From Coriobacteriaceae bacterium (GTDB lineage Bacteria > Actinomycetota > Coriobacteriia > Coriobacteriales > Coriobacteriaceae): DNA of 64,000 nucleotides. Shown in pieces: positions 1-7,767 of the stretch. The notes beneath the pieces are model-generated. The model made no database searches, was not told the DNA's origin, and saw only the letters and a list, made by a program, of their open reading frames with translations. A program made the position numbers and the translations under genes. Position 1 is the stretch's first letter, and every line of letters begins with the position of its first letter. Location: the NCBI GenBank assembly GCA_902362275.1, contig CABIWB010000009.1:11700-75699 (forward strand), written 5' to 3'.

Positions 1-839
1 CCTTCGATGAGATCGGTCACTTGCTGCACAATTTCATCGGTCATCTGCTTGGCGCCGCTGGTCACCGACGTGACGAGGCCCGAGGCACCGTCGGCAAGCT
101 GCTCGAGCACGCTCTTGGACTCTGCGGACTCGGTCTTTTTCTTGCTTGTTTTGGAGCTATCGCTATTTGCCGCACTCGCAGCGTCGGCCGCCTTTTGCTC
201 GGCCGCCTCGATGCTAACGCGATACGTTTCGTCGACCTTCTGCGACACCCAAACGCTTGCAGGCACCAACGCCATGCCAATTATGGCGACCACCAGCACA
301 CGCGTTGCCACGCGGCGAATGACTGCGCTCGTGCTCCAGCGTCCGTGAATGCCAAGCGACACCGCGAAGAGTACGAGCGAGAACGGAATCAGGATGCCCA
401 GCCCGACCGACCATAAAATGGTCAGCAGATATTTTTCGAGGTAGAGCACGGCAAGCACGATACCCAAGTTTCCCGAAAGCTGCGCGAGCTGCTCGGCAAC
501 TGGCGTTCCCGTATCGCCCGGCAGCGCAGTGATACCCGCAGATAGGGCGACGCACGAGGTTGTGAGCGCCAAAACATTGCCCTTCTTTTGATCGATGACC
601 TCGATGGTGGAGTCCCAAGTCTTGGTATCGGCAAAATGCGGACGAGCTACAAAGCCCGACAACAGCGCTAGTACCACGAGCGCAACGATAAAGCCAATCT
701 GCAGTTTTTTGTTTGCGCAAACGACATCGGACAGACTGGGCTGCAGCTCGGTTACCGTCGCATGCTCGGTTATCTGGACAGGACGCCCATGAGCCATCTC
801 ATGCGCGTCTCTTTTTTGTATTGACCCGTTATCCGGCAT
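1..839 (-). CDS. Membrane protein of unknown function, C-terminus cut by window edge
   Basis: The frame is open from an ATG at 839 to the window edge, about 279 codons. A GAGGAGGT ribosome site lies 6 bases before the ATG. The translation has an N-terminal cytosolic stretch (about 45 residues), a hydrophobic segment (IGFIVALVVLALLSGFVA), a second long hydrophobic region around residues 125-160, and a third around 180-200. It then becomes polar, rich in Ala, Lys and Ser and probably helical. No family is recognised. It points away from the lacF gene, so the two are not one operon. Confidence 0.7.
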   Translation of the reverse strand, partial: MPDNGSIQKRDAHEMAHGRPVQITEHATVTELQPSLSDVVCANKKLQIGFIVALVVLALLSGFVARPHFADTKTWDSTIEVIDQKKGNVLALTTSCVALSAGITALPGDTGTPVAEQLAQLSGNLGIVLAVLYLEKYLLTILWSVGLGILIPFSLVLFAVSLGIHGRWSTSAVIRRVATRVLVVAIIGMALVPASVWVSQKVDETYRVSIEAAEQKAADAASAANSDSSKTSKKKTESAESKSVLEQLADGASGLVTSVTSGAKQMTDEIVQQVTDLIE

Positions 840-956
840 TTGGATACCTCCTCAGTCCGGTGGTTAATGCGAAAGGAAGTATACCCACCGAGCAAAAATC
901 GAACGGGAGGACGAACGGAGCGCACCAAGACTGTCCCCAATGACTACCTCGGGATG

Positions 957-1022
957 AGTTGCGGTGGAATAGGGATTGTTTTGCGCCCGCCGGCCCCTAT
1001 TCAGTCCCTATTTCACCGCAAC
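957..1022. repeat. Intergenic inverted repeat, family R1 copy 1
   Basis: Arms of about 22 bases (957-977 and 1002-1022) read AGTTGCGGTGRAATAGGGAY and its complement, with two mismatches. A near-identical element with perfect 21-base arms lies at 49391-49455. A fragment of another repeat family (TGTCCCCAATGACTA, near 932) lies just to its left. Confidence 0.75.
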
Positions 1023-1035
1023 TTGGAGGAGGACA

Positions 1036-1070
1036 GAAAAAGCCCTGCCGCGGGTAGCGGCAGAGCTTTT
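1036..1070 (-). terminator. Rho-independent terminator of lacF
   Basis: Read on the minus strand, GCTCTGCCGC and GCGGCAGGGC form a stem of about 10 bp followed by TTTTT. It starts about 28 bases after the lacF stop. Confidence 0.8.
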
Positions 1071-1097
1071 GGAAGGGGACTTGGTTGTGAGGGCTCG

Positions 1098-1436
1098 TTA
1101 GGCGAGCTTGGCCTCGAGCTCGGCGATGCGCTTGTAGGCATCGATGGTAAAGCGGGCCTGCTTCTCCAGGATCATAGTGGTCATGAGGGTGTCCTGAGCG
1201 TGAGCCATGATGAAGGTCATCTCCATCTCGCCGCCGCCGGCCTCCTGCGAAAGCAGCTTGGTCTGCGTGTCGTGGGCGCCGATAAGTGCATCGCTGGCAT
1301 CCTTGTGCAGCTGTTCGGCCTTCTCAAAGTCACCTTCGCGAGCAGCATCGAGCGCTGCAAGCAGATCTGTCTGGGCGTCACCTGCGTATGCGACGATCTC
1401 GAATCCAACCATCGAGATTTCTTCTTTGGTTGCCAT
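1098..1436 (-). CDS. lacF: PTS lactose/cellobiose-type IIA component
   Basis: A 112-residue protein of the PTS IIA-Lac family (PF02255), the soluble three-helix phosphocarrier. It passes phosphate from HPr to the IIB domain of a lactose/cellobiose permease. The expected active histidine is H79 in MAHAQDTLM, with D82 as the conserved metal-ligand aspartate. It is a single-gene unit with its own terminator and paired ACCGTT motifs about 125 bases upstream. The two IICB permeases to its right carry no IIA domain, so this is the likely partner of one or both (inference). The symbol reflects similarity to LacF; a cellobiose role cannot be excluded. Confidence 0.85.
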   Translation of the reverse strand: MATKEEISMVGFEIVAYAGDAQTDLLAALDAAREGDFEKAEQLHKDASDALIGAHDTQTKLLSQEAGGGEMEMTFIMAHAQDTLMTTMILEKQARFTIDAYKRIAELEAKLA

Positions 1437-1560
1437 ATTGCGTTCCTTTCACATATGAACCAACGGAGAGCATCGCGTTCGGGCATACGCGCTGCGTTGT
1501 GTATGACAGAAACAATAACATTCAAACAAAAAAGAACAGCGCAAAACGTGATTTCGAGCT

Positions 1561-1590
1561 ATGAACGGTCACTTTTCGCCCGTAAACGGT
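1561..1590 (-). promoter_or_regulatory. Paired ACCGTT motifs, 21-bp period, upstream of lacF
   Basis: On the minus strand ACCGTTTACG begins at 1590 and ACCGTTCAT at 1569, exactly 21 bases apart and in the direction of lacF transcription. The same paired arrangement recurs before other PTS loci in this window. Two direct repeats of about 9 bp with a spacer of about 12 bp are typical of LytTR-domain regulators (inference). Confidence 0.5.
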
Positions 1591-1650
1591 TTTTGAACCA
1601 ATCTGAACAATATCGAACACAATTAGCGGCAACCCAAACAGACCTGCGCC

Positions 1651-2655
1651 CTAGCGTACATCGCGCACCGTATCGCCCTCGACGAGCACGCCCGGAAACA
1701 GCATGTGCTCCACACCGGGTTCAACGCCCTCGGCGCCGGCAATCTTGTCAACCGCCCACATGCCGACGCGCTTGTTGTCAAAGCGCACCGTGGTCAGGCG
1801 ACAATCGGGCACGATGTCGCCCAGACTGTCATCAACACCCACCACGCTCACGTCCTGGGGCACGCGCTTTCCGCGCGACTCGAGCCCGCGAATGCAGCCG
1901 TAGGCCATGGCGTCGTTGGAGGCATAAATGGCCGTACAGGTCGGATCTTCCGCCAGAGCCTGACCGGCAGCATATCCGCTCTGCGCCGTCCAGTCGCCGC
2001 GCACGAGCTGCGAGGGCTCAATGCCATTCGCACGCAATGTCTCACGCCAGCCTTCCTCGCGTCGCATGCCCGAAAGCGAGCGCTCGGGGCATGAGATAAA
2101 GTGCACGGTCTTGTGCCCCCGCCCCAGCAAGTACTCGACAACTTGACGCGAGCAATCGAACTGGTCGTTATCGACCGTTGAACAGAGCGGGTGCTCCAGC
2201 ATGGTAACGAGCACCGTCTGCATGCCGGGCAGCGGCTCGAAGGTGCCAAAGTCCGCCGGCATGCGATTCATGATCACGACCATGCCGTCTACCGGCAGCG
2301 CGCTCATGCGTGACGATGCGCTCTCGAGGGTATACGGATGCCCGTCTACTTTAGTGAGGGTGATGGCATAGCCATGTTTGTCGGCCGCGGCGGCAAAGCC
2401 CTCCATACGGTCGAGGTTGCCGGTACCGGTAATGTTGAACATGGCGACGCCGACGGTCTTAAACCTGCCACGGCGCAGCGATCGACCGGCAAAATTGGGG
2501 CGATACCCCAGCTCGCGCATGGCGGCACGCACGCGTTCCTTGGTCTCGGGGCGCACGCTGGGCGAATCGTGCACGGTGCGCGAGACTGTCTGCTCCGAGA
2601 CGCCCGCGAGGCGCGCTACGTCTTTGACGGATACCGATTTTTTAACAGCGGCCAT
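1651..2655 (-). CDS. LacI-family transcriptional regulator
   Basis: A 334-residue LacI/GalR repressor. Residues about 10-29 (VKDVARLAGVSEQTVSRTVH) form the helix-turn-helix, followed by a hinge helix and a periplasmic-binding-protein-like sugar domain. It is divergent from the lacE-lacG pair at 3013-6298. The intergenic region holds palindromes of the type LacI proteins bind, so it probably represses that operon. The second LacI at 6482-7483 is a clear paralogue with matching segments such as ARRMSQLPVDG/SRMSALPVDG and the C-terminal VLVEG/VLVER. The inducer cannot be told from sequence. Confidence 0.92.
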   Translation of the reverse strand: MAAVKKSVSVKDVARLAGVSEQTVSRTVHDSPSVRPETKERVRAAMRELGYRPNFAGRSLRRGRFKTVGVAMFNITGTGNLDRMEGFAAAADKHGYAITLTKVDGHPYTLESASSRMSALPVDGMVVIMNRMPADFGTFEPLPGMQTVLVTMLEHPLCSTVDNDQFDCSRQVVEYLLGRGHKTVHFISCPERSLSGMRREEGWRETLRANGIEPSQLVRGDWTAQSGYAAGQALAEDPTCTAIYASNDAMAYGCIRGLESRGKRVPQDVSVVGVDDSLGDIVPDCRLTTVRFDNKRVGMWAVDKIAGAEGVEPGVEHMLFPGVLVEGDTVRDVR

Positions 2656-2747
2656 AGATCGATCTTTCTATGTCAACGATGCCATTGGTGGCACCCTGCG
2701 CATTCAAATGAAACGTCTTCAAGTATATCCAACGCCTCCCCCACCAT

Positions 2748-2779
2748 ACGCTCACCACCCAAAACCTACCGTTCACCGA
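2748..2779 (+). promoter_or_regulatory. Paired motifs, 21-bp period, upstream of lacE copy 1
   Basis: CGCTCACC begins at 2749 and CGTTCACC at 2770 on the plus strand, again 21 bases apart. They are oriented toward lacE, about 235 bases from its start. They belong to the same motif family as the sites at 1561, 7566, 33953 and 34192. Confidence 0.5.
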
Positions 2780-2811
2780 CATTTTTGCTTCCCCGAACGG
2801 CTTTTGTCGAC

Positions 2812-2831
2812 CAAATGTTAACGTTGCCATT
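2812..2831. promoter_or_regulatory. Putative LacI operator, distal site
   Basis: AAATGTTAACGTTGCCAT is an imperfect palindrome centred on AACGTT in the lacI-lacE gap. It resembles the second site at 2932-2953 and the perfect palindrome before the second lacE, supporting a shared LacI-type operator. Confidence 0.5.
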
Positions 2832-2931
2832 ATGCAAACACAGAGCCACCGGGCGGCTCAAACGTTTACGCGCATGGAATCGACGGTCCACAGGCACAGG
2901 AACCACCGGTTCGCTTCTTTTTTTGTGTCAC

Positions 2932-2953
2932 AAAATGGCAACGTCAACATTTT
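2932..2953. promoter_or_regulatory. Putative LacI operator, proximal site
   Basis: The arms AAAATGGCAAC and GTCAACATTTT are near-complementary around a central CG, 60 bases before lacE. LacI-family operators are palindromes with a central CG. With the site at 2812 this could form a repression loop (inference). Confidence 0.6.
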
Positions 2954-3012
2954 GGCAACCGAACGCCAAAAGCTACCATCGTTGCCAACCCACCGACTCT
3001 TAGGAGCTTTGC

Positions 3013-4788
3013 ATGGAGCAACTCATCGCCATCATCGAAAAGGGGCAGCCCTTTTTCAACGCGATCGCCCGCAACAAGTACCTCAAGGCGATCCGCGACG
3101 GTTTTATCTCCGTCATCCCCATCATCATCTTCTCGTCCATCTTCTGCCTGGTAGCCTCGGTTCCCAATATCTGGGGTTTCTACTGGCCCGATGACATCAA
3201 CAACGCCCTATGGAAGTGCTACAACTACTCCATGGGCATCCTGGCCATCGCCTGTGCCGCCACCACGGCCAAGCACTTCGCCGACGCTCAGAACCGCGAT
3301 CTGCCCAAGAACAACCAGATCAACTTCATCTCGTGCATGTGCGCGGCCATCATCGGCTTCTTGCTCCTTTCGAGCGACACGATCGCCACGGACGCTGCCA
3401 GCGGCTTCAACACCACCTACCTTGGTTCCAAAGGCCTGCTGACCGCCTTTATCGCTGCGTTTGTGACCGGCATCATCTACAAGTTCTTCATTAAGCGCAA
3501 CATCACCGTCAAGATGCCCGAGCAGGTTCCGCCCAACATCTCGCAGACCTTTAAGGACATCATCCCCTTCTCCGTCTGCATCACCGTCTTTTGGGTCTTT
3601 GACATCGCCTTCCGCGCTGCTTTTGGCTTCTGCTTTGCCCAGGGCGTCATCCAGGTGTTCCAGCCCCTGTTCACCGCTGCCGACGGCTACATCGGCCTCG
3701 CTGTGATCTACGGCGCTATGAGCCTCTTCTGGTTCGTGGGCGTCCACGGCCCCTCGATCGTCGAGCCCGCCATCGCCGCCGCCCTCGTTGCCAACATGAC
3801 CGACAACCTGGCTGCGTTCCAGGCCGGCCAGCACGCTTCCGCTGTCCTGACCCAGGGTGCCCAGTACTTCGTCGTCTGCATGGGCGGCACCGGCGCCACG
3901 CTCGTCCTGGTCTTTATGTTCTGCTTCCTGGCCAAGTCTCAGGAGATGCGCGCCGTCGGTAAGGCCGCCATCGTCCCCGTCTGCTTTGCCGTCAACGAGC
4001 CGCTGCTGTTCGCCGCGCCCATCGTGCTCAACCCCGTCTTCTTTGTCCCGTTTGTCTTTGCCCCGATCGCCAACATCTGGATCCTCAAGATCTTTATCGA
4101 CTTCTTGGGCATGAACGGCTTTATGTACACCCTGCCTTGGACCGTCCCCGGCCCCATCGGCACCATCATGGGCCTGGGCTTCCAGCCGCTCGCTTTTGTG
4201 ATGCTCGCCCTTATCCTGGTCGTCGACTTCGTTCTGTACTACCCGTTCTTCCGTGCCTATGACGCCCAGAAGTGCGCCGAGGAGGCCGAGATCTCCCAGG
4301 AGGAGCTCGCCGCCAAGAACGCCGAGAAGGCCGCCAAGCTCAACGATGCCTTCCAGGGCAAGGCTGACGCCAAGAGCGTTGCCGCCGGCGCTGCTGCCGA
4401 GGCCGTGAAGGCCGACTCCCCCGCCGCTTCCGCAGCACCCGCTGCCGAGACAACGACCGCCAGCGACCTCAACGGCAAGCGCGTGCTCGTGCTCTGCCAG
4501 GGCGGCGGAACCTCGGGCCTGCTCGCCAACGCGCTGGCCAAGGCCGCCAAGGAGCGCGGCATCAATCTTGAGACCGCTGCCGAGGCATATGGCAACCACG
4601 TCGACATGCTCCCCGACTTTGATCTGGTCGTCCTGGCCCCGCAGGCTGCCAGCTACCTGGCCGACCTGCAGAAAGACTGCGAGCGCGTGGGCAACAAGTG
4701 CGTCGCCTGCCGCGGCAAGCAATACATCGAGCTCTCCCAGAACGGCGATAAGTCTCTCGCCTTCGTCTCCGAACAACTTTCGAAGTAA
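3013..4788 (+). CDS. lacE: PTS lactose-type IICB permease, copy 1
   Basis: A 591-residue fused permease. Residues 1 to about 425 are the membrane IIC domain of the lactose/cellobiose family, with multiple hydrophobic spans and the motif GVHGPSIVEP. An Ala/Glu/Lys-rich linker (about 425-485) follows. The last 100 residues are a IIB domain whose phosphocysteine is C495 in VLCQGGGTS. Length and IIC-IIB order match LacE (about 570-590 residues), which imports and phosphorylates lactose or related galactosides. It is followed by lacG and has no IIA domain of its own. It is about 60% similar by eye to the copy at 7768. A cellobiose or other beta-glycoside substrate remains possible. Confidence 0.9.
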   Translation: MEQLIAIIEKGQPFFNAIARNKYLKAIRDGFISVIPIIIFSSIFCLVASVPNIWGFYWPDDINNALWKCYNYSMGILAIACAATTAKHFADAQNRDLPKNNQINFISCMCAAIIGFLLLSSDTIATDAASGFNTTYLGSKGLLTAFIAAFVTGIIYKFFIKRNITVKMPEQVPPNISQTFKDIIPFSVCITVFWVFDIAFRAAFGFCFAQGVIQVFQPLFTAADGYIGLAVIYGAMSLFWFVGVHGPSIVEPAIAAALVANMTDNLAAFQAGQHASAVLTQGAQYFVVCMGGTGATLVLVFMFCFLAKSQEMRAVGKAAIVPVCFAVNEPLLFAAPIVLNPVFFVPFVFAPIANIWILKIFIDFLGMNGFMYTLPWTVPGPIGTIMGLGFQPLAFVMLALILVVDFVLYYPFFRAYDAQKCAEEAEISQEELAAKNAEKAAKLNDAFQGKADAKSVAAGAAAEAVKADSPAASAAPAAETTTASDLNGKRVLVLCQGGGTSGLLANALAKAAKERGINLETAAEAYGNHVDMLPDFDLVVLAPQAASYLADLQKDCERVGNKCVACRGKQYIELSQNGDKSLAFVSEQLSK

Positions 4789-4797
4789 GTAACGCCC

Positions 4798-4836
4798 AGG
4801 GCCAGCCGACCATCCAAGACCGGCTGGCCCTTCGAT
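4798..4836 (+). terminator. Hairpin between lacE and lacG (copy 1)
   Basis: GGGCCAGCCG and CGGCTGGCCC form a 10-bp stem followed by TTCGATTT. The T tract is weak, so it may attenuate rather than stop transcription, setting a IICB:LacG ratio, or protect the mRNA end. Confidence 0.6.
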
Positions 4837-4858
4837 TTAGACGATTGGATATTTCATC

Positions 4859-6298
4859 ATGTCCGTTAACCCTGCTAGCGTCACCAACCCGCCCGCGCAG
4901 TTTCCCGAGGACTTTGTCTTTGGCGGCGCCACTGCTGCCTACCAGGTAGAGGGCGAGACCCGTACCCACGGTAAGGGCAAGGTCGCCTGGGACGACTTCC
5001 TGGAGGCCCAGGGGCGCTTCTCCCCCGATCCCGCTTCGGACTTCTACAACCAGTACCCCGTCGATTTGGAGCTGTGCGAGGAGTTTGGCATCAACGGCAT
5101 TCGCCTCTCCATCGCCTGGAGCCGCATCTTCCCCAACGGCACCGGCGAAATCAACCCCGAGGGCGTGCAGTTCTATCACGATCTCTTCGCCGAGTGCCAC
5201 AAGCACCACGTTGAGCCGTTTGTCACGCTGCATCACTTCGATACGCCGCTTCCCCTCTTTGAGAAGGGCGACTTCCTCAACCGCGAGACCATCGATGCCT
5301 TTGTGGACTTTGCCACCTTCTGCTTTAAGGAGTACACCGACCAGGTGACCTACTGGTTCACCTTTAACGAGATCTGGGCCGACGCCTCCAACACCTACAT
5401 CGAGGGCACCTTCCCCGGTGGCGTCAAGGCGCATCTGGCCGAGGCTTTCCAGTGCGAGCACAACATGATGCTCGCCCACGCCAAGGCCGTACTGGCCTTC
5501 CACAACGGCGGCTTTAAGGGCAAGATCGGCGTCATCCAGTCGCTGGAGTTTAAGTACCCGCTCAACGAGAACGACCCCGCCGATATCAAAGCCGCCAACA
5601 ACGAGCACGTGCTGCAAAACCAGTTCTTGCTCGACGCCACCTTCCGCGGCGACTACGCGCCCGACACCCTCGAGTGCGCCAACCGCCTGGCTGCCGTCTC
5701 GGGCGGCACCATCGAGATCCTGGACGAGGACCTCGAGATTATGCGCGAGGCCGCGCTCTACAACGACTACCTGGGCGTTAACAACTACCAGTGCCGCTTC
5801 TTGAAGGCTTACGACGGCGAGAACGACCTGCACCACAACGGTACGGGCGAGAAGGGCACCGGCCGTTGGCGCGTCAAGGGCATTGGCGAGCACGTGAACA
5901 AGCCCGGCATCCCCACCACCGACTGGGACTGGATCATCTATCCCGAGGGTCTGTTCGATCTGCTCGTCTACATTAAGCAGCGCTACCCCAACTACAAGCA
6001 GATCTTCATCACCGAAAACGGTATGGGCTACAAGGACCCCTACAAGGACGGTTTTGTGGACGACCAACCGCGCATCGACTACATCGAGCAGCACCTGCGC
6101 TGGCTGCTCAAGGCCATGGAAGTCGGCGTCAACGTGGGCGGTTACTTCCTGTGGAGCCTGCAGGACCAGTTTTCCTGGACCAACGGCTACAACAAGCGTT
6201 ACGGCTTCTTCTACGTTGACTTTGAAACCCAGAAGCGCACGCCCAAGGCAAGCGCCTACTGGTACAAGCACGTGGCGCAGACCCGTCGTCTGGACTAG
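4859..6298 (+). CDS. lacG: 6-phospho-beta-galactosidase (GH1), copy 1
   Basis: A 479-residue glycoside hydrolase family 1 enzyme. The acid/base is E171 in the TFNE motif and the nucleophile E386 in ITENG. The C-terminal FSWTNGYNKRYGFFYVDF carries the Ser/Lys/Tyr arrangement used by LacG-type enzymes to hold the 6-phosphate. It should cleave the phosphorylated disaccharide delivered by the permease just upstream, releasing galactose-6-phosphate. The start at 4859 gives the usual N-terminus before FPEDFVFGGATAAYQVEG. A 6-phospho-beta-glucosidase activity cannot be excluded from sequence alone. Confidence 0.9.
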   Translation: MSVNPASVTNPPAQFPEDFVFGGATAAYQVEGETRTHGKGKVAWDDFLEAQGRFSPDPASDFYNQYPVDLELCEEFGINGIRLSIAWSRIFPNGTGEINPEGVQFYHDLFAECHKHHVEPFVTLHHFDTPLPLFEKGDFLNRETIDAFVDFATFCFKEYTDQVTYWFTFNEIWADASNTYIEGTFPGGVKAHLAEAFQCEHNMMLAHAKAVLAFHNGGFKGKIGVIQSLEFKYPLNENDPADIKAANNEHVLQNQFLLDATFRGDYAPDTLECANRLAAVSGGTIEILDEDLEIMREAALYNDYLGVNNYQCRFLKAYDGENDLHHNGTGEKGTGRWRVKGIGEHVNKPGIPTTDWDWIIYPEGLFDLLVYIKQRYPNYKQIFITENGMGYKDPYKDGFVDDQPRIDYIEQHLRWLLKAMEVGVNVGGYFLWSLQDQFSWTNGYNKRYGFFYVDFETQKRTPKASAYWYKHVAQTRRLD

Positions 6299-6343
6299 CG
6301 ACTGGCGGGGTTGCCCGCTCACATAGCCTGTCCCCATTTCTCA

Positions 6344-6387
6344 GCCGGGGGCGGCGCGTCACACGGCGCGCCGCCCCCGGTCTTTTT
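6344..6387 (+). terminator. Strong terminator after lacG copy 1
   Basis: A very GC-rich stem (CCGGGGGCGGCGCG pairing with CGCGCCGCCCCCGG) is followed by TCTTTTTG, about 45 bases after the lacG stop. Confidence 0.85.
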
Positions 6388-6403
6388 GTGCAGGCCGGAA
6401 GCC

Positions 6404-6468
6404 GTTTGTCTCGATCTGTAACATCTAGCCGAGTTTTTTGGTCCTACCTGTTACCGATCGAGACGAAC
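6404..6468. repeat. Intergenic inverted repeat, family R3 copy A
   Basis: The 20-base arms GTTTGTCTCGATCTGTAACA and the complement of TGTTACCGATCGAGACGAAC match at 18 of 20 positions around a 25-base centre containing GAGTTTTTTG. Related copies occur at 11127 and 11216, with a half-site at 19931. Confidence 0.7.
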
Positions 6469-6481
6469 AGGCCGAGCACGC

Positions 6482-7483
6482 CTACGCCCGCAGGTCCTTT
6501 ACGCTGGAACGTTCGACCAACACGCCCGAGACGAGCGTACGGCTTCTGGAGCTCGGGGTTTCCAGACCTGCGACGACCTCGTTAAGCGCACGAATGCCCA
6601 GCTCGCGGTGGCAAAACTTCACCGACGTCAGAATGGAGTTGGGAATCGTCTTGTAGAGCTCATCGTCGAAACCGATCACGGACACGTCGTCGGGCACACT
6701 GAGCCCTTTGTCATGTAGAGCCATCATCACGCCGTTTGCCATGCAGTCGTTAGCAGCGAGGACCGCCGTGCAATCGGGTTTATCGGCAAGCACAAGGCCC
6801 GCGGCATAGCCACTATCCGCATTCCAATCGCCTTGCAGAGGTTCGGGCGGCTCAATGCCACGCGCCTCGAGTGCCGCTCGCCAACCTTTCATACGGCACT
6901 GGCTCGACAGTGACTCTTTTTTACCAGAAACGAAGTACACGTTCTTGTGCCCGTGATTCAAGAAGTACTCGCACGCCATGCGCGCACCGCCCTCTTGGTC
7001 GTCACTGACGGTGGAGCAGGCAGGATGCTCCATCGGCGTAATAATCACCGTCTTGAGGTCTTTCGGCGCCTCAAAGGTATCAAAGTCATCGACCATCTGA
7101 CGCAGGTTGAAGATCATGCCGTCGACGGGAAGCTGCGACATCCTACGCGCCGCTTCGGCAAGGGTCATCTTCTCCCCAGCCCGCTTTTTGATCATCGTGA
7201 GCGCAAAGCCGCGTTCTTCGGCGGCATCTGCGATACCGTCAATCATGTCCACAGCACCGCCCGACAAGTGGAACAGCACCACGCCGATGCACCCGTAACG
7301 GCCCAACTTGAGTGAACGCGCGGCAAAGTTGGCTCGAAACCCGAGCGCCTCCATTGCGGAATGGACCTTATCGCGTGTCGACTCTCGCACGCTATCGGGC
7401 TCGTTGATCACGCGCGAAACCGTCTTGAGAGAAACGCCCGCGGCAACTGCCACATCGTTCATCGAGACATTTTTCTTGTCCAT
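6482..7483 (-). CDS. LacI-family transcriptional regulator, second copy
   Basis: A 333-residue LacI/GalR repressor with an N-terminal HTH (VSMNDVAVAAGVSLKTVSRV) and a sugar-binding domain. The chosen ATG at 7483 gives the usual family start MDKKNVSMNDVA. The frame also extends to a GTG at 7543 with a poor ribosome site. It is divergent from the second lacE-lacG pair. A perfect 24-bp palindrome sits between them at 7643-7666, the best operator candidate in the window. Paralogue of the regulator at 1651, suggesting duplication of the regulator-permease-hydrolase cassette. Confidence 0.9.
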   Translation of the reverse strand: MDKKNVSMNDVAVAAGVSLKTVSRVINEPDSVRESTRDKVHSAMEALGFRANFAARSLKLGRYGCIGVVLFHLSGGAVDMIDGIADAAEERGFALTMIKKRAGEKMTLAEAARRMSQLPVDGMIFNLRQMVDDFDTFEAPKDLKTVIITPMEHPACSTVSDDQEGGARMACEYFLNHGHKNVYFVSGKKESLSSQCRMKGWRAALEARGIEPPEPLQGDWNADSGYAAGLVLADKPDCTAVLAANDCMANGVMMALHDKGLSVPDDVSVIGFDDELYKTIPNSILTSVKFCHRELGIRALNEVVAGLETPSSRSRTLVSGVLVERSSVKDLRA

Positions 7484-7565
7484 CGTTGCCACTGCTTCTC
7501 CACTCGGTTCTCTATCGCTTGCTTTTTGCGTTCTAGCATACACTACCTGCCTGACTGATAAATCA

Positions 7566-7596
7566 ACCGTTTACCGGGCAATATCGACCGCTCACC
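7566..7596 (+). promoter_or_regulatory. Paired ACCGYTYACC motifs, 21-bp period, upstream of lacE copy 2
   Basis: ACCGTTTACC (7566) and ACCGCTCACC (7587) are direct repeats 21 bases apart, oriented toward lacE and about 170 bases from its start. This is the cleanest pair of the family. Confidence 0.55.
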
Positions 7597-7642
7597 CGTA
7601 TATCCTTGTTGCTCTTCCAAAAATGTCTTACGTTGTCATTAA

Positions 7643-7666
7643 CGAAATGACAACGTTGTCATTTCG
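7643..7666. promoter_or_regulatory. Perfect 24-bp palindromic LacI operator
   Basis: CGAAATGACAAC is followed directly by its exact reverse complement GTTGTCATTTCG, with central CG. A half-site (ACGTTGTCATT) lies at about 7630. It sits 100 bases before lacE copy 2 and downstream of the paired activator-like motifs, a typical repressor position. Confidence 0.75.
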
Positions 7667-7767
7667 CAATGCCTTCCTTAAGCAGGAAGGCTTCCGGGCA
7701 GTCCTGACCATCCATCGACGACCAGTTCCATCCACATGCATCGCGCGTCAAGTAGCAAAGGAGCTTT

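Noticed and set aside
3208..4776. Open frame of 522 codons on the strand opposite lacE
   Set aside because: Shadow of the G/C-biased codons of lacE; the composition is Asp/Gly/Val/His-rich and no start signal is present.
4562..6337. Open frame of 591 codons antisense to lacG copy 1
   Set aside because: Antisense shadow of a well-identified GH1 gene with catalytic motifs; no ribosome site.
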